This document shows, one piece after another, positions 1-8,741 of a DNA stretch of 13,489 nucleotides. The DNA lies in the NCBI GenBank assembly GCA_019693395.1, contig JAAMXP010006002.1, positions 1 to 13,489 of the forward strand, written 5' to 3'. Origin of the DNA: Ettlia oleoabundans. Lineage: Eukaryota; Chlorophyta; Chlorophyceae; Chlamydomonadales. Under the pieces are notes generated by a model that did not search any database, was not told the origin of the DNA, and was given only the letters and a program-made list of their open reading frames with translations. Each line of letters starts with the position of its first letter. Position 1 is the stretch's first letter. A program made the translations under genes and the position numbers.

Positions 1-384
1 GTGGGGGGCGGTGGGGGGGTGCAGGCATATAAACCCCCCGCCCTCCCTTCCTCTCCCCCCCAGGGAGTCAATGGGCAGAAAGGCCAAGGAAAACAATGCA
101 ACCACGGCACAGCAGAGCCGACTCAAATCGCTGAAAGAGCTTCCCGGGGTATTGCTTGTTCACAAAGAACAGAGCGCAAATGTTGTTCCTGACATGCAAG
201 GGCAAGGAGCAGGTCAGAAGACCCCAATATAAAGCCAAAATACATTCCAGCACCAAAATGCGAACCTTGCACTTGCAAAACGCGAAGACGTAGGGGGGTG
301 CTGCAACCTACTCGCCTTCCCCATGTGTGATGATGCTTATCACAAATATCCCTCAACGCGCCACTCCAGCCTCACTGGGCTCAC

Positions 385-1069
385 CTCAACGCCAGAGTAG
401 CCCTCCCCGCCAAGCTCCCGCATCAGCAGCTCATTAAGCTCAGCATAAAATACGCCATCTGCCACAGCCTGCACTTCAGTGGCACTGACCACAGCTGGGC
501 GAACTGTGCGGTGCAGCGGAAAGCTGTAGTTGAAACGGGCGGGATTGTAGCGAATTCACAAAAAGACATTATGTTTGGAAGGTGAACTAGAGTAGTAAAA
601 CTCTGAAAAAGATTGGCAAGGAGTTAATAAACATAAAAGTGCAAAGCACTTACTAGATGTAAGGAGTAAATTTTCAATGGAAGTTAATATTCTCAGCGTT
701 ATTGCAACTGCTTTATTTGTTATTATCCCAATTCTTTGATGGCCACCCTAACAAGTAAGTGCCGGGGGCATGCTAAACAATCCCCTGTCACCAACAGTGC
801 ACATCAGCATTTGTGCCGGCGCCTCTCTGTCTACGACAAAAAAACAAGTCAGGAAACCATACAGTGTGGTGCTTCTGCTGTTCCCTGGCTAGGTCGCCAA
901 GTCCTCATCGGGGACAGTGCTGAGCCCTGTTGCAGTGCCATGTAGCTGCAGCCGAGAAGCACGCTCTCCTCTACATTTCGAGGCCTAATTAGCCGCTGCG
1001 CTGTTCTAGGCGCGGTCAGCATGAGCACAAGTATTTACCCACCTTCCTGGTCTTGCTCACAGCTGCCAT
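385..1069 (-). CDS. RPS3: 40S ribosomal protein uS3 (RPS3), 5' end only, two exons
   Basis: uS3 is a core small-subunit ribosomal protein at the mRNA entry channel. Exon 1 is 1043-1069 (nine codons, MAAVSKTRK) and ends at the donor GTGGGT. Exon 2 is 385-468 (28 codons), preceded by a CAG acceptor at 469-471 and followed by the donor GTGAGC. Both junctions are phase 0 and the intron is 574 bp. Exon 2 encodes [20 protein letters not shown] followed by EGYSGVE, which matches the conserved start of eukaryotic uS3 (human: VADGIFKAELNEFLTREL...DGYSGVE). The family continues with VRVTP..TEIII. I cannot find that segment between 1 and 384, so the second intron probably runs past the window edge. One oddity: most uS3 proteins have K-F-V-A-D-G at this junction, whereas here it reads K-A-V-A-D-G. 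This could be a real substitution or a slightly different acceptor. A truncated copy cannot be excluded from two exons, but both splice sites are intact. Confidence 0.88.
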
Positions 1070-1439
1070 TATGCTGTAGGAGCAACCAGCCTTGAATTTC
1101 TAAACGGAAGCTGCGGGCGCTGGCCGCGGGGAACATCCTGGCTCGGGCATTTGACCATGGCCGGTAGAAGGTTCCACCGAATGCAACCCGTTGCAACCCT
1201 TCTGATGAATTCTACGCCTGCCCAACCAACTTGCAACTTAATCTGCCCTGCTATCCCCATCCTGCAGCCTGTGGAGCCATTGCTGGGCCCGTCAACCTTT
1301 GGGTTGTTCCCCGGCACGGTGCGGTCCTGCCGGATGGCGTATTAGCGTGCCTGTGGACGTTGACATACCCGCCGTGCCACGCATTTCTGTACCAGTTTGG
1401 AGGGTTGAAGTTGGCTGCTCAACACGGGGGGTGATGTAT
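1070..1439. other. intergenic, upstream of RPS3; no gene recognised
   Basis: This stretch lies upstream of the minus-strand RPS3 start codon and must hold its promoter and 5' UTR, but no specific element is clear. Short open frames occur on both strands. One plus-strand frame near 1335-1440 reads as repeated RISVPV/VDIPAVP-like segments, but it resembles no family I know. Confidence 0.3.
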
Positions 1440-2520
1440 TGCCGTTTGTACCGCCGGAGGGGGGCACCCCTGCTCTCCCTCACTATTATTGCACTGTTAA
1501 ACCCACAAGTCACCTTTTGCTTTCCGGTTCATCTCTGGTTCTGCTGATGTCACCACCAGACCGCTCAACAAGCGCCTTGCACTTTTCTTCAGGGGTTTAG
1601 GCCCTGACGCCACAACGGCGTGGCACAACATAGCACACAACATTCCCAATTTCCCCTCTGATCACCCTTGGCTCCGCACCGACACTGCCAGCATTATCCC
1701 GCGCATCCAGCTAGCCAATAGGGTCCTTTCGGGTGGAGCCTGCACCCAGCTAACCGCTGACTTTGAGCGCCTTTACACCAACCTGCCCCTTGATGACTTA
1801 TCACACAACATGCACTCCTTCATCGACCTAATGGCCTCCCTTCACCCTGGCTGCACTGCCGTCCGCATATTTTTCGACAAGTCCAAGCCACTCAAATGGC
1901 TCGCTGCACTTCCACCCAATCAACGTGCCGGCAGTGTGGGCAAGCACAGATTTGTAGCTTCCCTTACCACAGAGCTCCAAGCCGCTGTGGATTGGCTCGT
2001 CCGCAACACTTTCATCATTTTTGGAGGAGGTGTTCGGCGGCAGCAGCAGGGCATTCCAATGGGTGGCAATGCTGCTGGTTTTGTTGCCAATTTCTACCTC
2101 TTCATGTATGAATTTGAGGTTCATGACGCGCCTCACTGGCCCCATGCTAGTCCTGCCACCACTTTTGCGCCTCAATGTGCGGCAAGCGGTGCAAGCCTTG
2201 GTACCTGGTTTAGGTTTGCAGCTGGTACACCCTGATTGCGCTGTGCTCACGCATATCCCTTCTAATGCTGGCACCATCACCATTTATACCGCCCATGCCC
2301 CGGTCCCTCCTCAACAAACATCACGTTGCCTTGTACATCGCCAACAGTTTCCGCTTCACTGATCGCTACATAGACGATCTCCACACACTCCCCGCACTTC
2401 TGCCTTCCTTCCCCAACGGCTGCAATGATCCCTGGCATCCCAGTGAGGTTCAGCTTGTCTTGCAGGGATTGAACCCCAGGGTTAGCAAAGGGCTGCTGAA
2501 CAGCAAATATACCTCAAAAC
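1440..2520 (+). pseudogene. reverse transcriptase of a retroelement, frameshifted relic
   Basis: Reverse-transcriptase (RT) motifs occur in the right order but in different frames. From 1501, a frame open to the TGA at 2233-2235 gives THKSPFAFRFISG (fingers region, 1501-1539), then ADFERLYTN at 1756-1782 (motif A, with its aspartate), then QQQGIPMGGNAAGFVANF from 2041 (motif B). Motif C, RYIDDL (YIDD at 2367-2378), is in another frame, followed by a HPSEVQLVL segment. The stretch between motifs B and C reads best in the third frame, so at least two shifts separate them, near 2120 and 2300-2340. Another shift near 1499 would join an upstream IALL to KTHK. Motif spacing and the GIPMGGNA / RYIDDL wording recall Penelope-like and related non-LTR RTs, but the class is not certain. 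No endonuclease domain, LTR or TIR was found. A spliced active gene is less likely because no clean donor/acceptor pair resolves the shifts. Confidence 0.75.
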
Positions 2521-2655
2521 CTGCAGGTATCATAGTGGCAGCTGGCAAGCACATCTGTACTCAGCAACCAAGCCAGGTGCGTGGGCTGGCACTGCAGCTC
2601 ACTGGTGTTTGCAGCATCGAAGCGTCAGATGGAAGGGAACTTAGCCAATATGGTG
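2521..2655. other. short junction between RT relic and GT92 3' end
   Basis: The plus-strand frame that carries the RT motif C stays open to 2735, but beyond about 2500 it no longer resembles RT. Here the relic lies tail-to-tail with the minus-strand glycosyltransferase gene. No direct repeat or poly(A) tail marks an insertion end. Confidence 0.3.
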
Positions 2656-2660
2656 TTACA
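2656..2660 (-). promoter_or_regulatory. TGTAA poly(A)-signal-like motif overlapping the GT92 stop codon
   Basis: On the minus strand the last codons read TTG TAA, so the pentamer TGTAA, the chlorophyte poly(A) signal, overlaps the stop codon itself. No other minus-strand TGTAA was seen in the next 130 bases or so. If it is used, the 3' UTR would be unusually short. Confidence 0.3.
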
Positions 2661-4970
2661 AGGCACCCTGGAGTTCCAGCAGGTTGTTCAGTTGCAGCCC
2701 CATATCCAGCGCATCGGGACAGTATGCATCCGTGAGGTTGTCCACGTAATGCAGAAAAGCCAGTGTCTTGATGTTGCCCATCCCAGAACCCCGCAGCATC
2801 TTCTGTTGGAAGTCATCTATTGATTTGACAGCGTAGTGATACAATGCCCAGCGCTCTTTCGCCACCGTTATAGATTTTGGACCAAGTACCGCCTCGTGGT
2901 TCGTATCAACTGCAAAATGGCACATGGGAGAAGGCAAAAAGGTAGCGGTAGCAAGCAAACTGCACACACATTCTCAAGCTATCAGTGAAGGTGAAATGTT
3001 TGCACATGACTGTTCGTCCACGGGCGGACATGCGGAAGCACGATTGAACCACATGCCGGGGCAACCTGCAATATAAAAAAACGGTATGCCACCCAACACT
3101 TGCCTGGAATACATTCTGGCTTGTCGCGGAAGATGAAGTGGTGGGGATCAGTGGAGGATTCCAGCGTGCAAGGCGGCCGCACAACACTTTTGACATGTCG
3201 ATTCTCTTCGCATAATGGGCGTGAAACAGGACAAAGTGACAAGGTGTTTGTGCGATGCAGTGTATGCATGCTTTTGATGAGGTGACGAACCCGGCACTTG
3301 TTGCTCTGCACATTGTTCTGAAGCTTGTAATGTGCTTGCAAGTTGCAAGCTGCGCGACCCACCTGGGTGATCAACTGGAGCGCATCGCCAATAGGACATC
3401 AATGCATTGCCCTCGGGACGCAGCTGCAAATTACCTTATCACATTGACAGTGTGTTGGGCGGACAGACAGTAGGACAGCATCCCCGGGAGAGATCTGTAC
3501 ATGCCTAACGAACTGCGCCACCAAGCAGCAGGTTTAAACCCAAGCCAGCAGGCCAGCATCGCACCTGCAGGCCACTACTGCCAAACACCTCCCAGTTTAG
3601 CACCACCCCACCATGCTCAGCATATTCTTTCAACTGCAGCAAAGCAGAACCGTAGAAAGGAATGACAACAGAAGGCTACGGAGCTGGGTGGTGGCAGATA
3701 ACAGGATCGCTTGATAACCACTGGTTGGTTAGCCAATACCCAGCCAAAAAACGCCTGCTGAGACAGGTGCAAACATGCCGCCCATCTATGGGAGGGATGA
3801 GCCTTCTCGGCCAGTGAGTGTGTGTGCGCGGGTCTGTGGGTGTGGGGGCGGCCCACAACGGGGGCGAGCGTGCGCGGGGGGGCAACAAAAAGGGGGACTC
3901 TGGCGAACGTTCGTAAGCTCTGGACTTCACTCGTCTCAACATCGCACATTCCTAAACCTCGCCATTCACTGCACCTCGCCCATCAGCTGAACACCAATTG
4001 ATACCCCGCCTGTGCGTGCAGCAAGAATCTCACCAGGGTGCGCATGTTGGCGGTGTCATCGCGCAACATAATGAACTCATCAGTGTCAATGAAGGCCATA
4101 AACGTGTACGACCTGCCCCAGCGTTGGAGGCATCGGTCATACAGCGCAACCTGGGGCCCGTGGGTTCCCTGTTTTGGCCGTACTGCAGCACAAGCCAGCA
4201 ACAAGGAGGACAGTATGCAAGACATCGTTTTGGGCAGGCAACACTTCCGCTGCATTCCTGGTACCGACTTTGGCTGTCCCCAGCAACAACATACACCACC
4301 TTACATAAAATGCGCAGATGTTCTTACCTTCAGCATCATATTCATAGTGCACAAGCCTGAGTGCTACAAAGTCTTTAATTGCATCCTGCAGCAGCAAGCC
4401 TCAAAGCGCTAGTTTGGGCATTTTTTTAAAATATGAAATATAATTCCTGTGCGTGCAACTGGCTGTTGAAGTTTATAGGGCAGTAGCTTCTGACCAACAG
4501 TGGCGGGTCGCTGCCTGTGTCCCATATATAAAACTTCTCGACGCCTGCAAGCGGGACAGTCAGAAGTGGTAGGTTTGCACAGGTAGGCACTGGCAGTGTA
4601 TGGTTGATTGGCGCTCAACATCCCCGACAATTGCTGATTAGGCACATCGATATATCTCATATAATGAAAATTTTCACAATAATCACGACCAGGGCGCTCT
4701 CAGCGGCACCAGAGTTAGGTGAGCACTTTCAAGACTGAATCTGCAGTGTGAGAATAGATTCCCAAACACGAGGAATCCACAGTTTTCACCACTCGTCCGA
4801 TGAGCCCCTTGAAAACCGACCGCCCCAAGGACTGCACCTAAAGCGCGGTGATAAATAACCCAATCCCGGATGTCAACAGCTTGATCCTTGATGACCACAC
4901 AAATGGCCAGCGTGGGTTCTTCAGCCGCAGCAAAAGCCAACATCCATAGCACCCCAGCCACGTAAAACAT
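2656..4970 (-). CDS. secretory-pathway glycosyltransferase, GT92/DUF23 type, eight exons
   Basis: Exons, in order of transcription: 4838-4970, 4495-4544, 4328-4385, 4034-4182, 3565-3633, 3363-3423, 3104-3205, 2656-2909 (stop included). All seven junctions keep frame, giving 876 nt and 291 residues. Residues 1-17 (MFYVAGVLWMLAFAAAE) look like a signal peptide. LAICVVIKDQAVDIRDWVIYH (21-41, with HRALG after it) is the family's N-terminal block, and FYIWDTGSDPP (49-59) follows. QVALYDRCL (91-99) precedes DTDEF at 113-117, the DXD-type metal/nucleotide-sugar site. Then come LNWEVFGSSG (142-151), NRHVKSVVRP (175-184), DPHHF (193-197) and ERWALYHYAVKS (226-237). This is the full block order of Glyco_transf_92, whose known members are galactosyltransferases acting in the Golgi. 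The donor and acceptor sugars here are not deducible. An in-frame ATG at 5024 would add 18 residues, but the signal peptide favours 4970. The intron between the last two exons starts with GCAAGT rather than GT. A TATA-like stretch lies at 5022-5040. A further short 3' exon cannot be excluded. Confidence 0.9.
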
Positions 4971-5199
4971 CGGGGGATGTGTACGGCTAACGCCTCTTGA
5001 GCACCTATGGTGGGATAATAACATATACAGTATGCATATAAGTAAACAGGACCCGGCAATATAACACGTGCTGATGTCAGCATTTCGTTACAGTGGAGTA
5101 CAGACCCAACTCGTTGAGGCGCAATGCGCTACAGGTTCCGCAACGCTCCGTGCGCCCTTCCAATCGCACCTGTTGCCGCGGGGAAGCACTCTCGATCAG

Positions 5200-5869
5200 T
5201 CAAGTTTGCCACGGTTGTTTTAGCGGGCCTTTGAGCGGTTTCAAAGGGCCTCTGGTGATCTGACAGATTCTATGGACGCAGCAAGCATTACCCTGAGGTG
5301 CGGCATACGGCCACCTTTCAGGGAGCGTGCTGCCCGGCAGTGATCCATTAACGGTGGTCCACATCTTCCCGTCGAGCAGTATTGCAACAGCAGTGCAGCA
5401 CCGGTTGAAACAGCTGGGCAGCGACAATGGATACCTAACCATTACGGCACGGCACAGGACCACACCGTAACGTTGCTGCCTGGCAAGTGTGACAATAGCG
5501 TCACTATCCGTGCAAGTGTATGTGGTGAACGGCATTGGAAGCATAATGCAGCCTGCAGCGACAGCAGCAACAGCCTGGCAGTCGCTCCTGGCTACGCCTT
5601 TCACATCATTGGCGCTAGCGAGCGTGCATTCCAGCGGCAGCTGGAACAGCTGCTGAACTGGCCATTTTTTGGCGACCGCTGCCATGATGTAGATGGCTGG
5701 CCCAACACAGTCAACCCTATCTTGGCTTTCATACACCTTTCAGCGCAGGTGGTTGTCTTCAAGACAGGTACGCTGCCGCACCAGGTGCAGTTCCCTTCAC
5801 AAGTCATGCACACGGGCTGCCACTTACCTGAATCTTCTCCTTAATTGGCGCTTCAACGCAAGTCTTCCG
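5200..5869 (-). CDS. unrecognised gene, exon-like sequence, structure uncertain
   Basis: A probable exon at about 5828-5869 reads RKTCVEAPIKEKIQ and ends in a near-perfect donor, CAG followed by GTAAGT. A second probable exon starts at 5736 after an AAG acceptor, in the matching phase, and reads VYESQDRVDCVGPAIYIMAA, then VAKKWPVQQLFQLPLECTLA and SANDVKG (to about 5590). The joined text has the composition of real protein. The same frame stays open down to the stop at 5200, including IVTLARQQRYGVVL and AILLDGKMWTTVNGSLPG, but some of that may be intron. I do not recognise the family. The VDCVGPAIYIMA segment vaguely recalls sugar-nucleotide transferases, which is not enough for a call. No start codon or complete gene model could be established. 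Upstream minus-strand sequence (5870-6040) has a short coding-like run (ADAALTAGQARLLLSLHA) that may be a further exon. It lies about 230 bp upstream of the GT92 start on the same strand. A gene remnant is an equally fair reading. Confidence 0.38.
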
Positions 5870-6044
5870 CTAGGGTTTTCTCATGCATGTAGGCTCAGCA
5901 GCAGCCTCGCCTGCCCAGCGGTGAGAGCCGCATCGGCAATTACAGGTGCAACGGCTTCCTATGCATCCCATCACCGCAACATGCGTTTCTCGCCGGTGCC
6001 TGCTGCATCGCCCAAGGTGGTGTCGCCATTGGCGGCCCATCGCT

Positions 6045-6147
6045 GCTTGTGAAGCTGTGCGCGATGGCGGGGGATGGCGGATCAATCGCTCGCAATGGTG
6101 TCGCAACCTAGGTACGGCTCTGTTTCCGCACCGAAGCCGTACCTAAG
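6045..6147 (+). repeat. 103-bp repeat, copy A, with 11-bp-stem hairpin
   Basis: This stretch matches 8556-8658 over 103 bases in the same orientation, with only two differences, both A to G. It contains an inverted repeat, TAGGTACGGCT (6109-6119) and AGCCGTACCTA (6135-6145), with a 15-nt loop. In the second copy the same unit lies partly in the right TIR of a transposon and partly in a segment inserted into that TIR. Copy A shows no recognisable transposon ends, and homology stops abruptly on both sides, so it is a solo fragment or part of a degraded relative. Confidence 0.9.
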
Positions 6148-7121
6148 GGTTGTGGGGGACGGGGGTGGGGCAAAGCAAAATGCACACACAGTATGGAAAG
6201 GTTTGAACCGCGACACCAACAGCACGCACATGTATGCACAAACACTGAAAGGGTTGAGGGGTGGCGTTGGGAGGGGGTCATGCGCCGTGACAGCGACACA
6301 ACAATACACATTACCCACAGCTGGCATCCCCACAACTGGATATTTATCCAATTGACGGGTGGCTTCATGGGTGGCTTGGCGGGTAGGGCGTGGGCGGTGC
6401 AAAAGGGGGCTGCACCACGCCATGCAGCTAGTCACACGGGAACCTATGTCAGATGCGCATCACACCTCGAGCCGGGACGCGCGGGCCGCCGGGACGAGAA
6501 CCCGAGGGAGGTGCAAAATCCGACCAAACAGCCTCGGTCAACGGCAGAGGTCAATCAGGTACATATGATGCTCCCGACGAGCTGAGTTTGTATATATACT
6601 TATAAGGAGGATACTACGTGCAGCATCCGTCGCATGCCACCTGAAGGTTGGCAGACCTCTCTGTCCAGCACTGCCCAGTGCCTGGGCTTGCCACCTTGGC
6701 ACTCGTCATTTGTATACTTCCGCCGATGCTCAAACGCTTTTGACTATACACTCTGGAACCCAAAAGGCATGTTTTGCAGCGCCAGATAGCGTGCCACACG
6801 TCTCGGCAACAGCACATGACTCGAGCCAAGCCCCAGTAAAACGCAGGCCGCTCCTACTAAATATTTTCTGAAGGTTCGATCGCAGTATTAATCGAAGCTG
6901 GTCAATCTATTACTGGTCAATTGGGGCCGGGGGACCTTGAAATGCGTGCTGGAGGACCAGCCTGGAGGGAGGGTATGACACGGCAGCCACCTCTGACGCC
7001 CAGCCCAGCCATGTCTCCTTTCAACCCTGATCTGCTTAGCAATTCACCTTCCCCTCCCCATTTGCCCGCCCCCGCTCCTTGAGAGTGCACTGTCCGTTCC
7101 GAAGAAAGGATCAGCACAGCC
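6148..7121. other. intergenic, no gene recognised
   Basis: About 1 kb without recognisable coding sequence. Open frames on both strands are rich in arginine, histidine and proline and show no domain features. A TATA-like run (about 6590-6602, TGTATATATACTTATAA) occurs, but nothing downstream of it looks like a gene. Pyrimidine-rich sequence with two copies of CCCGCTCCT (7071-7079 and 7122-7130) precedes the transposon. Confidence 0.4.
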
Positions 7122-7130
7122 CCCGCTCCT
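7122..7130 (+). repeat. left target-site duplication, CCCGCTCCT
   Basis: This nonamer directly abuts the left TIR. The identical nonamer abuts the right TIR at 8883-8891. A third copy at 7071-7079 shows that the local sequence is of low complexity, so some caution is due. Confidence 0.75.
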
Positions 7131-7431
7131 CCCAGCAGGACATGCCGGCCGAGTCGCTTGGCCGGCCGAATATGGGGAGCGCGCGAAAACATGTCAACAT
7201 GATTCATTTCGCTTTGTTATCGTTCCAATCCGTCTCAGATCAGTTGTTGGGCAATCCTGTTGCTGTTTCTCGAGCGACTGATCCGCCATCCCCCGCCATC
7301 GCGCACAGCTTCACAAGCAAAGCGCCCTCAAGGATTTGGCAGCGTGTAGGGAGCTATGAGGGGGCGCTGGAAGGCCTGCCGCCGCCAGGCGTAGCACCGG
7401 TGTGATGGGCGGCAGCGGGCGACAGGCGGCA
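7131..7431 (+). repeat. left terminal inverted repeat
   Basis: This is the inverted partner of 8443-8882. It carries a subterminal palindrome, CCGGCC(n9)GGCCGG, within its first 40 bases, which is conserved in the other arm. At the point matching 8597-8741 it has a single TCGCTCG (read on the minus strand), where the right arm has two copies flanking extra sequence. Confidence 0.9.
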
Positions 7432-7789
7432 AGCACGCAGCGGCGGCAGCAAGAGAGTTGGACAACCAGGTTGGTGCCGCTGGCGAACAGCAATCCATTT
7501 CATTGTAGCGGTGGCAGAGTAGCGGACATGGAGAGAGTCATGAGGTGTCTACGGCAACTTGGGTGGGTAGCAGCAGCCATCCTACGCTGCTCAGCCGCGC
7601 ACGAGCTCTTTCCTATCGCGCCACTGCCTTTCTTTACCCCTCGGGATTCCCAGCCACCAAGCCCGCCCCTCACCCCTCCCGTTCATTGTCCCGCTGTGTT
7701 GCAACCCATAGTTTCATCTGCCTCGACGTTGTAGCGTGCTCATGGCGCAGCTGTTGCCAGCGGTGCACTGCGCCTCCCCACCTGCGCCT

Positions 7790-7816
7790 CCCCCTGCTGT
7801 TGCTGTTGCTGTTGCT
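7790..7816 (+). repeat. TGCTGT trinucleotide/hexanucleotide run
   Basis: Tandem CTGTTG units lie in the transposon core. On the plus strand they give a leucine run in one frame. This is simple-sequence DNA with no sign of function. Confidence 0.6.
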
Positions 7817-7836
7817 ACTTTGCTCCGTGTGCTCAC

Positions 7837-8305
7837 CAATATGGTCTTGCCAAAGACTCCTGATATGCACAACTGCCACCTCTGCGCGTGGTCTTCCAGG
7901 CGCATGTCAGCGGCATAAAGGCCAATCTCCTCGCACTCGTGCAAGGCAGCAGGTGCTGGGGCGGGTGCAACTGCTGGCCAAACACAGCTGCTTGTACCCA
8001 AACCCCCTACATCAGGCTGCCACCTCATCAGGTTGTGTTCAATTCAATCTCCACAATTGACAGAACAGCACCAGGGAACGTGCAGGGAGAGCAAGAACAG
8101 ATGTAACACGGAACCCGGCGCTGGCGACCCTGCCATGGCACAGCAACTTCACCAGGCAGCTCGCTGCAGCCTGCATGGCTAGACGCAGTCTACCTTATGT
8201 GCTGACACAAGCTCTTCAAGTATCAACTCTCTTCGGATGTACATGTAGCGGTGCGCCCCCAGATCAGTGCACGGCAGCTCGCAGCTGTCCACGCTTCTGC
8301 CTGGG
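7837..8305 (-). pseudogene. possible captured exon fragments in the transposon core
   Basis: Two minus-strand stretches read like spliced exons. One ends at 8194 with the donor GTAGAC and encodes VDSCELPCTDLGAHRYMYIR followed by RELILEELVSAHK. The other ends at 7837 with the donor GTGAGC and encodes ALHECEEIGLYAADMRLEDH followed by AQRWQLCISGVFGKTIL. Their charged, mixed composition differs from the surrounding low-complexity frames. I recognise no family, and the acceptor phases between the two do not resolve uniquely. Mutator-like elements are known to capture host gene fragments (Pack-MULEs), which would explain exon-like sequence without a complete gene. Chance open sequence is the alternative. 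Confidence 0.3.
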
Positions 8306-8555
8306 CCCACTGTGGTAGCTAGGGTGATCACCGCTGCACTCCTTCCTCGTGCTGCTCCTAATCCTACTGGCATTGGCAGTAATCCAGCTGTCTGAATGAT
8401 ATTTTGACTGCTGCCGCTGCAGCGTGCCTGGTGCTCACCGCCTGCCGCCTGTCGCCCGCTGCCGCCCATCACACCGGTGCTACGCCTGGCGGCGGCAGGC
8501 CTTCCAGCGCCCCCTCACAGCTCCCTATACGCTGCCCAATCCTTGAGGGCGCCTT

Positions 8556-8658
8556 GCTTGTGAAGCTGTGCGCGATGGCGGGGGATGGCGGATCAGTCGC
8601 TCGCAGTGGTGTCGCAACCTAGGTACGGCTCTGTTTCCGCACCGAAGCCGTACCTAAG
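8556..8658 (+). repeat. 103-bp repeat, copy B
   Basis: This is the partner of 6045-6147, with 101 of 103 bases identical. The hairpin arms are 8620-8630 and 8646-8656. It spans the junction between TIR sequence and the 138-bp extra segment, so copy A derives from an element that already carried that junction. Confidence 0.9.
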
Positions 8659-8741
8659 ATGTGGCCGGAAATGGCTTGGCCGTACCCACCCGGGCCGAAG
8701 GCCCGGGCAGCCTCTGGAGGTACACGGAAGCGACTCGCTCG
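8604..8741. repeat. 138-bp segment in the right TIR, flanked by 7-bp direct repeats
   Basis: The segment is absent from the left arm. It holds two hairpins: the 11-bp stem described for the 103-bp repeat, and a perfect 8-bp stem, CCCGGGCC-GAA-GGCCCGGG (8689-8707). It is either a small nested insertion with TCGCTCG as target duplication, or ancestral sequence lost from the left arm by recombination between the heptamers. No terminal inverted repeats of its own were seen. Confidence 0.7.

Noticed and set aside
1335..1440. RISVPV / VDIPAVP repeat-like plus-strand frame as part of the RT protein
   Set aside because: It is in a different frame from the RT block, has no RT feature and is too short to support a domain.
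2982..3374. 130-codon minus-strand frame read as one continuous protein
   Set aside because: Only its middle part (3104-3205) is GT92 exon. The flanking residues are intron sequence that happens to stay open.
6109..6145. Hairpin considered as a terminator, small RNA or CRISPR-like repeat
   Set aside because: This is a eukaryotic context with only two copies tied to a transposon. There is no spacing pattern and no T tract.
6082..6435. Minus-strand 117-codon frame over the 103-bp repeat
   Set aside because: It is a translation of repeat and hairpin sequence with no conserved motif. The same hairpin in the transposon does not preserve the frame further on.
7545..8060. 171-codon open frame in the transposon core, plus strand
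   Set aside because: It is rich in Cys, Ser and Leu, has a leucine run made by a CTGTTG repeat, and shows no domain-like text. The opposite strand looks more like coding sequence.
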